This document shows, in pieces, positions 18,979 to 27,474 of a DNA stretch of 64,000 nt. The position numbers and the translations under genes are program-made. The notes under the pieces were generated by a model. It did no database searches and was not told the DNA's origin. It saw only the letters and a program-made list of their open reading frames with translations. Position 1 is the first letter of the stretch. Every line of letters begins with the position of its first letter. The stretch comes from Legionella cherrii (lineage in GTDB: Bacteria; Pseudomonadota; Gammaproteobacteria; Legionellales; Legionellaceae): the NCBI RefSeq assembly GCF_900635815.1, contig NZ_LR134173.1, forward strand, positions 843,501 through 907,500, read 5' to 3'.

Positions 18979-19175
18979 ATGTTAAAAAAATCTTTGGCTG
19001 TGATGGTCTTAACATCCAGCTTTTTTTCTTTTTCATTTGCTGATTCTCCACGTTACTTGCATGATGGCGTTTGTTAACTCTGGCCGATACGGTTGAGTCG
19101 TTTAACTTAATCTTGCAGTTACAGTTAACTCAAACTGAGAAAGACGATATAACGGCATTTATGGAAGCATTGTAA
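18979..19175 (+). pseudogene. Remnant of an exported di-haem cytochrome c peroxidase-like protein
   Basis: An ATG at 18979 opens a signal peptide (MLKKSLAVMVLTSSFFSFSFA) that runs straight into DSPRYLHDGVC and a stop at 19075-19077. In another frame from 19077 the reading TLADTVESFNLILQLQLTQTEKDDITAFMEAL continues to a stop at 19173-19175. The P-x-YLHDG...TL-x-x-V...LT-x-x-EK-x-D-x-x-AF-x-x-AL pattern is the C-terminal end of cytochrome c peroxidase/MauG family proteins. The haem-binding body is missing, so this is an internally deleted and frameshifted relic between the export operon and mltB. No other gene is seen in 18736-19381. Confidence 0.6.
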
Positions 19176-19381
19176 TACTCACGTTATAATCGCTTGTCTT
19201 TGCCAGCCAGAGTGCTATGAGGTCTGAGTGAAGCGTACTGGAATTTTGGTGGGTGACAGGCGGTTCCGCAGCGCTTTACTAGGCTGTAAATAAGAAAACA
19301 GGCTACGGTTTTAAGAGATATGGTCTATCTTAAATATTAAGATGGCAGTCAGATAATCAAAAAGAATCAGGGGGAAGGGCT

Positions 19382-20350
19382 ATGAAAAAGTGGGGACTTG
19401 CGATTATCGCCTGTGTTCTAGTACATCATGTTGCCTTTGCACAACAGAATTGGAAGGATTGGGTTGCTGGTGTCAGAGCGGAAGCATTGCAACAAGGGGT
19501 TTCGCCAGAGACGTTTGATGAAGCTTTTGCAGGAATCCACGAGCCAAGCCATCAAATTAAAGGACTTTTGCGTTCGCAGCCAGAACATCGACTTACTTTT
19601 ATTAAGTATCGCAATACTCGGGTCGATGCGTATCGAATTGCGATAGGACGTAAGGAATATAAAAGAAACCAGTCTGTATTGGAGGCAGTAGCGAAGCAAT
19701 ATGGGGTAAATCCATGCTTTATCGTGTCTTTTTGGGGGATGGAAACCAGCTATGGTACTTATATGGGGAATTTTCCTGTAGTGAAAGCCTTGGCGACCCT
19801 TGCCTATGACTCCAACAGAAAAGATTTTTTCCGTAAAGAGTTATTTATTGCTTTACGTATTTTGAATGAGGGCCATGTCAGCTTGGCTGATTTCAAAGGG
19901 GAATGGGCTGGAGCCTCAGGACAGCCGCAATTTTTACCCTCGAGTTGGGTTAAATACGCTGTTGATTATGATGGAGATGGTCGAAAAGATATTTGGAGGA
20001 GCAAACCCGATGTCTTTGCGTCCATTGCAAATTACATGAAACAAAATGGATGGCAAACGGGGGAGCCATGGGCAGTCCAAGTCAAGTTGCCGCGTAAATT
20101 TGATATGGCCCTAGAAGGTAAAACCATTGTGAAACCAGTGAGTGAATGGAATGCGATGGGGGTGCGTACAGAAGATGGAAAACCCTTGCCCTATCAAAAT
20201 TTGCAAGGCAGTATCGTTCAGCCATTGGGTGGCCCAACCTTCTTAACCTTCCCCAATTATAAGATGATTTTGCATTATAATAATTCTATCTATTATGCAG
20301 GGGCCGTGGGTTATTTAGCAGATAAAATTTGCCAAGGGCAACAAAGGTAA
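19382..20350 (+). CDS. mltB: Lytic murein transglycosylase B
   Basis: MltB cleaves the MurNAc-GlcNAc bond of peptidoglycan, leaving 1,6-anhydro ends. The N-terminus, ending in VLVHHVAFAQQ, is a cleavable Sec signal peptide without a lipobox, so it is probably periplasmic. The catalytic glutamate lies in FIVSFWGMETSYGTYMGNF (about residue 123). Further family motifs are ALATLAYD, EWAGASGQPQFLPSSW and the calcium-loop-like YDGDGRKDIW. The 322 residues fit the family. A GGGGGAAGGGCT ribosome-binding stretch precedes the ATG. The msr gene begins 5 bases after the stop, so the two are probably co-transcribed. Confidence 0.93.
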   Translation: MKKWGLAIIACVLVHHVAFAQQNWKDWVAGVRAEALQQGVSPETFDEAFAGIHEPSHQIKGLLRSQPEHRLTFIKYRNTRVDAYRIAIGRKEYKRNQSVLEAVAKQYGVNPCFIVSFWGMETSYGTYMGNFPVVKALATLAYDSNRKDFFRKELFIALRILNEGHVSLADFKGEWAGASGQPQFLPSSWVKYAVDYDGDGRKDIWRSKPDVFASIANYMKQNGWQTGEPWAVQVKLPRKFDMALEGKTIVKPVSEWNAMGVRTEDGKPLPYQNLQGSIVQPLGGPTFLTFPNYKMILHYNNSIYYAGAVGYLADKICQGQQR

Positions 20351-20355
20351 AGTCT

Positions 20356-21226
20356 ATGGACACTTATTTAGATAAAACAGCCAGCTTAACTCCTTTAGCA
20401 AAAAGGGTAATTTGTGATAAAGCCACAGAATATCCGCATACGGGTTCTTACAATTTTGTAATGACAAGCGGTACCTATTTGTGCAGACGCTGTGGTTTGG
20501 CCTTATTTCGTGGGTCAAGCCAATTCAGCTCTGGCTGTGGTTGGCCAAGTTTTGACGATAATATTGTTCATGCGGTACAACAGATTCCTGATCGCGATGG
20601 CAGACGTATGGAAATACTCTGCTCACGCTGTGATGCCCATTTAGGACATGTTTTTACTGGAGAATATTTTACCCAGAAGAATTTGCGTCATTGTGTTAAT
20701 TCAGCTTCCATTGATTTTGTGGCAGACAGCCAGGTATTGGATACTGAAGAAGCCATCATGGCTGGTGGGTGTTTTTGGGGGGTTGATCATTTTTTAAAGC
20801 AAATACCCGGGGTTCTTCGTGTTGAGGTGGGCTATACAGGTGGGGTTACTTCAGAACCGAGCTATGAGCAAGTGTGCCAAGGCAATACAGGACATTATGA
20901 AGCCGTACGGGTTATCTACGATAAAGATAAAACCGACTACCATCAGGTTTTAAAACGTTTTTTTTGAAATACATGATCCCACGCAAAAAACAGGGCAAGG
21001 TCCTGATATAGGTCAGCAATATCAAAGCGCCGTATTCTATTACACTCAAGAACAATTGGAAGAAGCAGAAACTTTAATGCAAATGCTGCAAAAAAGAGGT
21101 TTTCAAGTAGCTACTCGTCTTTTTCCAGTACAAACATTTTGGCCGGCAGAAGAATACCATCAGGATTATTATGCCAAACATCATAAAGCACCTTATTGTC
21201 ATCAACCAGTAAATCGTTTTGGTTAA
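20356..21226 (+). pseudogene. MsrB-MsrA fusion methionine sulfoxide reductase, frame broken by one extra T
   Basis: The protein would repair both methionine sulfoxide epimers. The N-terminal MsrB domain (1-125) has the zinc pairs C43/C46 and C89/C92, SGCGWPSF, and the catalytic RHCVNSASIDF (C113). The C-terminal MsrA domain starts about residue 130, with GGCFWG (C139) and GYTGG. The frame stops at 20967 within KRFF. Deleting one T of the T8 run at 20958-20965 continues as EIHDPTQKTGQGPDIGQQYQS and on to VNRFG and a stop at 21226, completing MsrA. The usual fusion order is MsrA-MsrB; here it is reversed. No signal peptide, so cytosolic. Probably intact in life, with the break an artefact. Confidence 0.88.
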
Positions 21227-21252
21227 GATTTTGGGTTGTGGAGGGGTAGGAC

Positions 21253-21738
21253 ATGGAATTTACTTTTCGAATTGCTAAGAAAAAAGATCAAGAAGAAATC
21301 CTGACTTTAGTAAAAAAATTGGCTGAACATGAGCGAAAAAAACCAGAAGAAGTGCAGTTGACTTTAGAGAAAATTGCGTCGCATGGTTTTGGACGAAATA
21401 GGTATTTTTATGTCTTATTGGCTGAATATAAGAAAAAACCTGCGGGGTATGCGTTATATTTTTTCACCTACTCGGCCTCGGCAGGCGCACCTATACTTTA
21501 TATCGATGATCTGTTTGTGGATGAACTCTATCGGAGCTATGGCTTGGGTACATTGTTGTTGTCGCATCTTGCTCGATTGGCAATTGAGAAAGAATGTTGC
21601 CGGTTGGAGGGACATACCGTTACTTGGAATAAAAGAGGCATTGAATTCTTTGAGTTTATAGGAGCAAAACCGCGGACGGATTTACTGCAGTTTCGTTTAT
21701 CAGGAGAACCTTTAAAAAAATTGGCTGCACAAACATAG
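21253..21738 (+). CDS. GNAT-family N-acetyltransferase
   Basis: This single-domain Gcn5-related acetyltransferase of 161 residues uses acetyl-CoA. The start FTFRIAKKKDQEEILTLVKKLAEHE is typical of the spermidine/diamine or thialysine acetyltransferase-like subgroup. Motif A (LFVDELYRSYGLGTLLLSHLARLA, with R-x-x-G-x-G-like Y-RSYGLG) binds CoA pyrophosphate. The end HTVTWNKRGIEFFEFIGAK corresponds to motif B. The acceptor is unknown; a polyamine or amino acid is suggested by the subgroup only. It follows msrBA by 26 bases with GGAGGGGTAGGAC upstream of the ATG, and is convergent with the MFS gene 6 bases away. Confidence 0.87.
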   Translation: MEFTFRIAKKKDQEEILTLVKKLAEHERKKPEEVQLTLEKIASHGFGRNRYFYVLLAEYKKKPAGYALYFFTYSASAGAPILYIDDLFVDELYRSYGLGTLLLSHLARLAIEKECCRLEGHTVTWNKRGIEFFEFIGAKPRTDLLQFRLSGEPLKKLAAQT

Positions 21739-21744
21739 GGTGGC

Positions 21745-22926
21745 TTATTTTTTCAGATTGACCATCACAATCCCTAAAAAAGGAAATGCCAACAATTGGA
21801 CTGCAATAGAGAAGATAACCAGTGCAGAAATGGACATATCGTAAAGTACGCCCATGATCACGCTGCCTAAAAACCAAAACACACCAAAGCCAGTATTGAA
21901 TACTCCATAAGCAGAACCCCGTTTTTCTTTAGGTACTATGCCCGCAACTATCGCACGCATCAGCGATTCATGGGCACATACGCCAATACTCCATAAAATA
22001 ACCCCTGATAAAGCCAGACTGGAGTTGCCAAAAAAAACTAAAGGCGCAAAAAAACAAGATAAAAAGGAAATAAGCACCAGAATAATAAAACCATAACGAT
22101 CATAAAGAGATCCCAGCAATGGGGCGCTTACTATATTAAAGCCTTTTGCTATAGCATAAGAAATTGGAATCCACAGCGGAGATAAAATCCCGGTTTTCTG
22201 AAAGTGAAAAGCGATTAAAGGAAAATCGGCATAACCTGCCGCAATAAGCGCGGCTCCTGATAAGTACAACCAAAAAACGGTGTTCCTATTCATGCCCGTT
22301 ACTTCAAGTGTATCGTGATGTACCTCCAAATCTTGAGGACGTGGATAGAGCCATCGGGCGAGCCATAAAGTACTTAAGGCACATAATGCGGGAATTAAAA
22401 GTAAGGCAAAGCAGTACCGATATTCTAATTTTAAATAAAGAGCTAGGGCAAGAATCAAAGGACCTAACATCGCACCAGTTTGATCCAATGCTTCATGTAA
22501 GCCAAAAGCCCACCCCAGTCCTTTTTGTTGTCCAGCATGGGCAAGCATGGCATCACGAGCCGGTGTACGAATCCCTTTACCCATGCGTTCTGTAATAATG
22601 AGAACAGCGGCAATCCACCATTGACCGGCGAGTGCTAACAAAGGAACAGCCAATAAATTAAAGGTATAACCTAGAATGGTAATGGTCCAATACTTGTGCG
22701 TGCGATCGGCAAGGTAGCCTGAAACCATGCGCAGCGCATAGCCTAATAACTCCCCAAAGCCTGAGACAAATCCAACAACAGCTGCATTCGCCCCTAATAG
22801 TGCCAAGTAGGGTCCGGTGATACTGCGTGATCCTTCATAAGTCATATCAGCAAAAAGACTAACAATCCCCGTAAGGATAATGAATTTAAGCGCAGTGTCT
22901 TTGGATAAATCTTTATGAAGGCTCAT
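21745..22926 (-). CDS. Major facilitator superfamily transporter
   Basis: The 393-residue integral membrane protein has about 12 hydrophobic segments. The motif RMVSGYLADRTHKYW between the second and third helices is the MFS motif A variant (G-x-LADR). The loop ERMGKGIRTPARDAMLAH after helix four is characteristic of a subgroup of putative efflux MFS proteins, and the repeat IVPKEKRGSAYGVFNTGFG is the second-half counterpart. The substrate is unknown. It is convergent with the acetyltransferase gene. Upstream (22927-23163) I see no gene; a weak CCCGGGT repeat trace lies near 22963. Confidence 0.85.
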   Translation of the reverse strand: MSLHKDLSKDTALKFIILTGIVSLFADMTYEGSRSITGPYLALLGANAAVVGFVSGFGELLGYALRMVSGYLADRTHKYWTITILGYTFNLLAVPLLALAGQWWIAAVLIITERMGKGIRTPARDAMLAHAGQQKGLGWAFGLHEALDQTGAMLGPLILALALYLKLEYRYCFALLLIPALCALSTLWLARWLYPRPQDLEVHHDTLEVTGMNRNTVFWLYLSGAALIAAGYADFPLIAFHFQKTGILSPLWIPISYAIAKGFNIVSAPLLGSLYDRYGFIILVLISFLSCFFAPLVFFGNSSLALSGVILWSIGVCAHESLMRAIVAGIVPKEKRGSAYGVFNTGFGVFWFLGSVIMGVLYDMSISALVIFSIAVQLLAFPFLGIVMVNLKK

Positions 22927-23132
22927 GAGTTCGTCGTTACGAGATAGATTTCATTATTTATAGCCCGGGTGAAAGTTTGGTTCAACCAATCACCCATAGC
23001 ATCCATCAATCTATTATAAGCATCCTAACGAGTATTTATACAGATGTGCAAATCCTTAAAATCCTAAATATTCATTTTTGCCAGAACTAATGCACTTATC
23101 TCAAAGCATTGAGTTAAAGGAGGAAGTAAAAG

Positions 23133-23191
23133 ATAAAAATAGCGTAAAATATGAACTGAGAGTTTGAAAATAACCCACTGGGCACTATACT
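23133..23191 (+). promoter_or_regulatory. Promoter and upstream element of the first duplicated unit
   Basis: A TTGAAA at 23164-23169 and TATACT at 23186-23191, spaced 16, form a good sigma-70 promoter for the gene at 23250. The block TAAAAATAGCGTAAA begins about 53 bases before the -10 and is repeated at the same distance before the second unit (see 23776-23833), which suggests a conserved regulator site. The rest of the 323-base gap 22927-23249 shows no coding region. Confidence 0.6.
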
Positions 23192-23249
23192 TTTAACTAG
23201 GTAATTTGTTACTTACCAAAAGTGTTTTCATTTGTTGCAGAGGTTCATC

Positions 23250-23606
23250 ATGTTGTATTCAAAATTATCCAAAGCATGTTTAGGAACGACTCTTTCATTC
23301 GCACTGGTTATGCCTTGCTATGCGCTTAATGTCACAACAGCAGCGCAAGCAAAAGCAGTCGCTGTTGCCCCGAGCATATCCCGTCCCAATTCTTCAGCAG
23401 TGACTAGTGCTGCAATGGCACGCTATAAGATGGCAGGATTTAATACCATTGTTACGGGAAAAGGAGCAGGCAGTACCAATCTGACTACCCTACGTAGGGT
23501 TTCCACCGCGAAGACAAGCGCTCCAGCTGCTGCCGCCCCAGCTGCTACCGCCCCAGCTGTAAACAAGACTACGCGAGGGGGCTTTCTAGGCTTTAAAAAA
23601 CGTTAA
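23250..23606 (+). CDS. Exported Ala/Thr-rich protein, copy 1
   Basis: I recognise no named family. The start chosen is the ATG at 23250 (MLYSKLSKACLGTTLSFALVMPCYA), which is shared with copy 2 and forms a Sec signal peptide ending around CYA-LN. An in-frame TTG at 23232 is less likely. The mature 93 residues are low-complexity Ala/Thr/Val, with the core AMARYKMAGFNTIVTGKGAGS, an AAAPAATAPA tract and a basic end GGFLGFKKR. Copy 2 at 23901 shares the signal peptide, the RY-x-x-x-GF-x-x-IV core and the GFKKR end. It has its own promoter and intrinsic terminator. The location would be periplasmic or extracellular; function unknown. Confidence 0.7.
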   Translation: MLYSKLSKACLGTTLSFALVMPCYALNVTTAAQAKAVAVAPSISRPNSSAVTSAAMARYKMAGFNTIVTGKGAGSTNLTTLRRVSTAKTSAPAAAAPAATAPAVNKTTRGGFLGFKKR

Positions 23607-23640
23607 TTCCAGTTTGATGACAATCGGAATCGCGCATCAT

Positions 23641-23680
23641 ATTCCCTCTTATTGGAATCGATAAGGGGGAATGTTTTTTT
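23641..23680 (+). terminator. Intrinsic terminator of the first duplicated unit
   Basis: ATTCCCTCTTAT (23641-23652) pairs with ATAAGGGGGAAT (23661-23672) across an 8-base loop and is followed by a seven-T run at 23674-23680, 35 bases after the stop codon of the gene at 23250-23606. Confidence 0.85.
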
Positions 23681-23775
23681 AGCGGATTAGCGCATCGATG
23701 TCTCGTTAACCCAATCCCCAAACACTGTTTTTGACCTCGAAGGAGAACACCCAGGCGGAGTCTGAGTTTAAATAC

Positions 23776-23833
23776 TAAAAATAGCGCAAATCTTAAACAA
23801 TTACATGGAAATTTAGCTTCTCATGACTATACT
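23776..23833 (+). promoter_or_regulatory. Promoter and upstream element of the second duplicated unit
   Basis: TGGAAA at 23806-23811 and TATACT at 23828-23833 (spacing 16) match the layout before copy 1. TAAAAATAGCGCAAA at about 23776 sits 52 bases before the -10, against 53 in copy 1. Downstream of both -10 boxes the leaders also share AGGT-x-ATTTGTT and GTTTTCATTT...TTGCAG, so promoter and 5' leader were duplicated with the gene. Confidence 0.6.
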
Positions 23834-23900
23834 TTTTTATAGGTGATTTGTTTCAACAATTACCTGATGTTTTCATTTTTTTGCAGGGGTATTAATCATC

Positions 23901-24599
23901 ATGTTGTATTCTAAATTGTTCAAAGCATGCTTTGGAAGTGTGTTTTCTTTTGCGCTCATTTTGCCAAGTTATTCTGTTCATGCCGCAACTACAGCTGCGG
24001 CTTCTGCATTGGCAACAACAACAGCTTCAGCTACTGCTGTAGCGCCAGCAAGAGTTAGCAGTGCCGGATCTGCAACAGCAGCGACTGGGGTGTCCGGTGT
24101 GGGTGCTGCAACAAGTACGTCAACTGGACTAGCTAATGTGGGTTCTGCAACCTCTTCATCGACGGGGGTGACCAGCGTAGGTTCTGCAACGTCATCGACC
24201 GGACTGACTGGCGTCAGCTCTGCAACCGGATCCTCATCCACTGTAACTCATGTCGGTTCAGGAGGGACGACAGCTACTCCAGTTACTAATATAAATACAG
24301 GTCCGACGAAGGCAGCAACTGTGGCTCCGGTAACTAAAGTCGGTACTCCAGCTACAGTAAAAACAACAGGTGTAGCTAATCCTGCAGCAGTTCAGCGCTA
24401 CGGGTTTGTGGGATTCCGAGGGATTGTTGGCGGTGGAGGTACCGCTGTTGGTGGAAAAGTCACTGTATTGCATAAAGCAGCTGTAGGAAAGACTGCTCCT
24501 GCCGCATTGACCGCTCCGGCAAAGGCTGTAGCTCCTACAACCGCAATAGGTAAAACAGGGGCATTTCGAACTGGAATTTTTGGTTTTAAAAAACGTTAA
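23901..24599 (+). CDS. Exported Ala/Thr/Ser/Gly-rich repeat protein, copy 2
   Basis: This is a 232-residue paralogue of the protein at 23250-23606. MLYSKLFKACFGSVFSFALILPSYSVHA is a Sec signal peptide. The following region (about 50-125) consists of imperfect repeats of the form V-GSAT-SS-TG-T/L, for example LANVGSATSSSTGVTSVGSATSS. A Thr/Pro/Val stretch follows, then VQRYGFVGFRGIVGGGG, which corresponds to RYKMAGFNTIV in copy 1, and the shared basic end GIFGFKKR. There is no cysteine after the signal. The composition suggests an extended, surface or secreted polypeptide. The size difference from copy 1 is due mainly to the repeat region. Function unknown. Confidence 0.7.
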   Translation: MLYSKLFKACFGSVFSFALILPSYSVHAATTAAASALATTTASATAVAPARVSSAGSATAATGVSGVGAATSTSTGLANVGSATSSSTGVTSVGSATSSTGLTGVSSATGSSSTVTHVGSGGTTATPVTNINTGPTKAATVAPVTKVGTPATVKTTGVANPAAVQRYGFVGFRGIVGGGGTAVGGKVTVLHKAAVGKTAPAALTAPAKAVAPTTAIGKTGAFRTGIFGFKKR

Positions 24600-24626
24600 T
24601 TTCAGACTTACTGTAGGGACATTTAT

Positions 24627-24667
24627 AGCATTCCTTCTTATTTTAACTGATAGGAAGGAATGCTTTC
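24627..24667 (+). terminator. Intrinsic terminator-like hairpin of the second duplicated unit
   Basis: AGCATTCCTTC (24627-24637) pairs with GAAGGAATGCT (24654-24664), followed by TTCATT. It is at a similar distance after the stop as the terminator of copy 1 and shares the ATTCC...GGAAT core, so the terminator seems to have been duplicated too, though the U-tract is weaker. Confidence 0.65.
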
Positions 24668-24799
24668 ATTCGTGTTGACCAAAGCCCCATTTGACGTATC
24701 GACGTGCACTTCAATCAGCGTTTTCAGCACAAATTTTTGGCGGCTAAGAGATACGAAGCCAGTTAGGTTACCTGGCTTGCTTTACTATTTTTCCTAAAT

Positions 24800-25030
24800 T
24801 TAGGACGATTGTTCCTTTTTATATTGCTCATCTGCTTCTTTAGCCTTACGTTGATTTTCTTGTAATTGAACTGCATTAAGTTGCTCTTGCCACAACGAGG
24901 CCGCTTGGGCTTTAAGCTGATTAAATTTTCTTAGTAATAAGCCTAAATGGGTTGCCAGCATCGGGAGTTTTTTGGGTCCAAAGACAATGAGGGCAACAAT
25001 CAAAATGACAAGAAGTTCACCACTGCTCAT
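24800..25030 (-). CDS. tatB: Sec-independent protein translocase subunit TatB
   Basis: TatB forms the receptor complex with TatC for twin-arginine signal peptides. The 76-residue protein has one N-terminal membrane helix (ELLVILIVALIVFGPKKLPML), in which FGPKKLP is the Tat hallmark hinge, and then an amphipathic helix and a charged tail. It is short for a TatB (E. coli 171), but TatB in many bacteria is of this size; position after tatA supports B rather than a second A. It overlaps tatA by 4 bases. It is the last gene of the ubiE-ubiJ-ubiB-tatA-tatB run. Confidence 0.85.
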   Translation of the reverse strand: MSSGELLVILIVALIVFGPKKLPMLATHLGLLLRKFNQLKAQAASLWQEQLNAVQLQENQRKAKEADEQYKKEQSS

Positions 25031-25212
25031 GAGGATTTATTATCCTCTTTTGAGGAGTCCTGTGTTTGTTCTTCATTCAACGCTTTGCGAAAATTGCGAA
25101 TTGCTTCACCAAGATCTGTGCCTATGGTTTTCAATTTAGAGGTGCCAAAAAGGGCAACAATAATGATTAGAATTAATAATAAAGAAAGAGGGCTGATGCC
25201 ACTTAATCCCAT
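25027..25212 (-). CDS. tatA: Sec-independent protein translocase subunit TatA
   Basis: TatA oligomerises to allow passage of folded RR-signal proteins. The ATG at 25212 gives MGLSGISPLSLLLILIIIVALFGTSKLKTIGTDLGEAIRNFRKAL, with the membrane helix, the FGTSKL hinge (FG-x-x-KL) and the amphipathic helix with GTDLGEAIRNFRKA. An upstream ATG at 25245 lies inside ubiB coding sequence and is unlikely. The acidic/Ser tail is usual. The first base after its ATG region is 2 bases from the ubiB stop, so it is co-transcribed with ubiB, as in E. coli. Confidence 0.93.
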   Translation of the reverse strand: MGLSGISPLSLLLILIIIVALFGTSKLKTIGTDLGEAIRNFRKALNEEQTQDSSKEDNKSS

Positions 25213-25213
25213 G

Positions 25214-26863
25214 TTAGTTCCTCGCGTTGCGGTTAATAAGTACAAACAGACCCGTTAAAATGGCTCCAGTTAAAGCAAGAGGAGCAAGCTGCTTGTGGTG
25301 GATAAGATGCAAATAGTCGAGCAGGCTAACTAAAAGGAAAGAAAGTCCTGCACCCATTGCTATGCTATTCCATTGTACTGCTGGCTTTTCATTTTCTGGC
25401 TGCGCGTTGGCGCGCTCTTTATTTATTATTAATTCTTCTTTTTTAAGCTCTAGAAAATCAAAGAGCAGTTTTGGCATATTCGGTAATTGTTCTGCGAAAA
25501 AGGGAAGATTATGCTTTAATTGGGTGAAGAATGCTTTGGGTCCTATTTGATCTCTTACCCATTTTTCCAGAAAAGGCTTAGCCGTGGTCCACAAATCTAA
25601 ATCGGGATAGAGTTGACGCCCTAGGCCCTCTACGGCCAATAAAGTCTTTTGCAATAAAACCAGTTGGGGTTGTACTTCCATATGGAAACGCCTTGCAACC
25701 TGAAAAAGGCGCAACACGACTTGTGCAAATGAAATGTCTTTTAAAGGTCGTTCAAAAATAGGTTCACAAACAGTACGAATCCCACTTTCGAATTCTTCAA
25801 CACGCGTAGTACGAGCAACCCAACCTGATTCAACATGCAGTTCGGCCACCCGTCGGTAGTCGCGATTAAAAAAAGCGAGGAGATTTTCAGCTAAATAGCG
25901 CTTGTCATTGTCATTTAAGGTGCCCATGATGCCAAAGTCAATGCAAATATATTGGGGGTCTTTGGGATTTTTGTAGGAGACAAAAATATTTCCTGGATGC
26001 ATGTCTGCATGAAAAAAACAGTCACGGAATACCTGGGTAAAGAAAATTTCTACGCCACGTTCAGCGAGTTTTTTTATATCTATTCCATGTGCCTGTAAAC
26101 TATTAATATCTGATACGGGGATGCCATGGATTCGCTCCAGCACCATCACATTGGTACGAGAATAATCCCAATATATTTCAGGAATGTATAAAATCGGAGA
26201 ATTCTCGAAGTTTCTTCTTAATTGAGCTGCATTCGCAGCTTCTCTTAATAAATCAAGTTCATCGAGTAGGGTATGTTCAAACTCTGTTACAATTTCCTTG
26301 GGTTTTAAACGTCTCATTTCAGGCCAATAGCGATCCGCCCATTTGGCGATAGTGTGCATAATGCTTAAGTCTTGCTCAATAATGCGTCGCATATTAGGCC
26401 GTAGTACTTTAACAATTACGTCTTCACCTGTTTTTAAGGTTGCTGCATGGACTTGTGCCATTGAAGCGGATGCCAAGGGTATGGAATCAAATTCAGCAAA
26501 GACTTCGTAGGGGGACAAGCCATAGGCTTTTTCAATAATGGCCATTGCTTGCTCGCTGGGAAAAGGAGGTACTTTATCCTGTAGTTTGCTGAGTTCAAGG
26601 GCGATATCTGGAGGTAAAATATCGGGCCGGGTAGAGAGTGCTTGGCCAAATTTAATGAAAATAGGCCCAAGCTCCTCCAAAGACTTACGAAGTGCCGCGC
26701 CATGGGTTAAATGCTCCTTGCGAAACCAATTCCAAGGATTTAAATAAACAATGAAGCGCAAGGGTGCAAACAATCTTAATGACACCACTACATTATCCAG
26801 CCCGTTTTTAGCCAGAATATAGTTAATGTGAATAAGACGAATGAGCTTTTTAATTGATTTCAT
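25214..26863 (-). CDS. ubiB: Ubiquinone biosynthesis accessory kinase-like protein UbiB
   Basis: UbiB is an atypical (ADCK-type) ATPase/kinase needed for ubiquinone synthesis, possibly extracting lipid intermediates from the membrane. The 549 residues match the family. The KxGQ motif is in [20 protein letters not shown] (about 70-90), the A-rich loop in [13 protein letters not shown], and the catalytic-loop region in [13 protein letters not shown] with CIDFGIMG as the DFG-like motif. Two C-terminal membrane helices ([21 protein letters not shown] and [18 protein letters not shown]) anchor it. It overlaps ubiJ by 14 bases and precedes tatA by 1 base, matching the E. coli order. Confidence 0.96.
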   Translation of the reverse strand: MKSIKKLIRLIHINYILAKNGLDNVVVSLRLFAPLRFIVYLNPWNWFRKEHLTHGAALRKSLEELGPIFIKFGQALSTRPDILPPDIALELSKLQDKVPPFPSEQAMAIIEKAYGLSPYEVFAEFDSIPLASASMAQVHAATLKTGEDVIVKVLRPNMRRIIEQDLSIMHTIAKWADRYWPEMRRLKPKEIVTEFEHTLLDELDLLREAANAAQLRRNFENSPILYIPEIYWDYSRTNVMVLERIHGIPVSDINSLQAHGIDIKKLAERGVEIFFTQVFRDCFFHADMHPGNIFVSYKNPKDPQYICIDFGIMGTLNDNDKRYLAENLLAFFNRDYRRVAELHVESGWVARTTRVEEFESGIRTVCEPIFERPLKDISFAQVVLRLFQVARRFHMEVQPQLVLLQKTLLAVEGLGRQLYPDLDLWTTAKPFLEKWVRDQIGPKAFFTQLKHNLPFFAEQLPNMPKLLFDFLELKKEELIINKERANAQPENEKPAVQWNSIAMGAGLSFLLVSLLDYLHLIHHKQLAPLALTGAILTGLFVLINRNARN

Positions 26864-27467
26864 AGCGGCTTATTAGTTGATTGACATGAGCCTGAAGGCG
26901 CTCAACGCTTAAAGATAACTCATCGACCTCGGAAAAAAAATCTTCCAATTCATATTTAGTGGGAATCACGCGTAACTCTTCTTGAACATATTCGGACACA
27001 TTTTGCCGCATGGATTCTTCAATTTTCTTTTTTAGGGAGATTCCTTTACGTACAAAAGCACCAATTTGATGTGCCACCACATCTCCGGTAAAGTGAGCCA
27101 GATGTCCTTCCCAATCAATATCCATCTCATCAAATAGCTTTTTTACTTGTTGCCCTAATTCAGTATCTCCAGTCATACGAATTTTATCGTTAAACAACGA
27201 TCGTGCTTTCGATGCGGGTAATAAACTTAGGCGAATTAAACCCAAAGGATTGCTGTGAATGATGGTGTCTGCTTCTTTATCATAACAATCAAGCAAGATG
27301 ATTTCACCGTCTTTAAAAAGTATAAAAAAATTAACATTTAAAGGGCTTATTATCATCTCAAGAGTTTTGTTATCAAGCGCTTTTAGCTTGACTGGCATCT
27401 GTTCATCCAATTTGGCTGCTTTATTAATGGCCATTTGGAGAGCCTTTAAGGAGTATTTTTTTAACAT
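26850..27467 (-). CDS. ubiJ: Ubiquinone biosynthesis accessory factor UbiJ (SCP2 domain)
   Basis: UbiJ is a lipid-binding SCP2-like protein that, with UbiK, organises the soluble Ubi complex. The ATG at 27467 ([22 protein letters not shown]) fits the family; earlier codons would overlap ubiE. The SCP2 domain spans about 15-110 ([33 protein letters not shown]). Then comes [37 protein letters not shown], a UbiJ signature, and a C-terminal helical region ending [17 protein letters not shown]. It lies between ubiE and ubiB, 7 bases after ubiE and overlapping ubiB. Confidence 0.93.
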   Translation of the reverse strand: MLKKYSLKALQMAINKAAKLDEQMPVKLKALDNKTLEMIISPLNVNFFILFKDGEIILLDCYDKEADTIIHSNPLGLIRLSLLPASKARSLFNDKIRMTGDTELGQQVKKLFDEMDIDWEGHLAHFTGDVVAHQIGAFVRKGISLKKKIEESMRQNVSEYVQEELRVIPTKYELEDFFSEVDELSLSVERLQAHVNQLISRYEIN

Positions 27468-27474
27468 AATGCAC

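Noticed and set aside
23978..24241. Reverse-strand open frame of 87 codons within the second Ala/Thr-rich gene
   Set aside because: It is the mirror of a low-complexity coding region, with acidic/valine repeats caused by the same bases.
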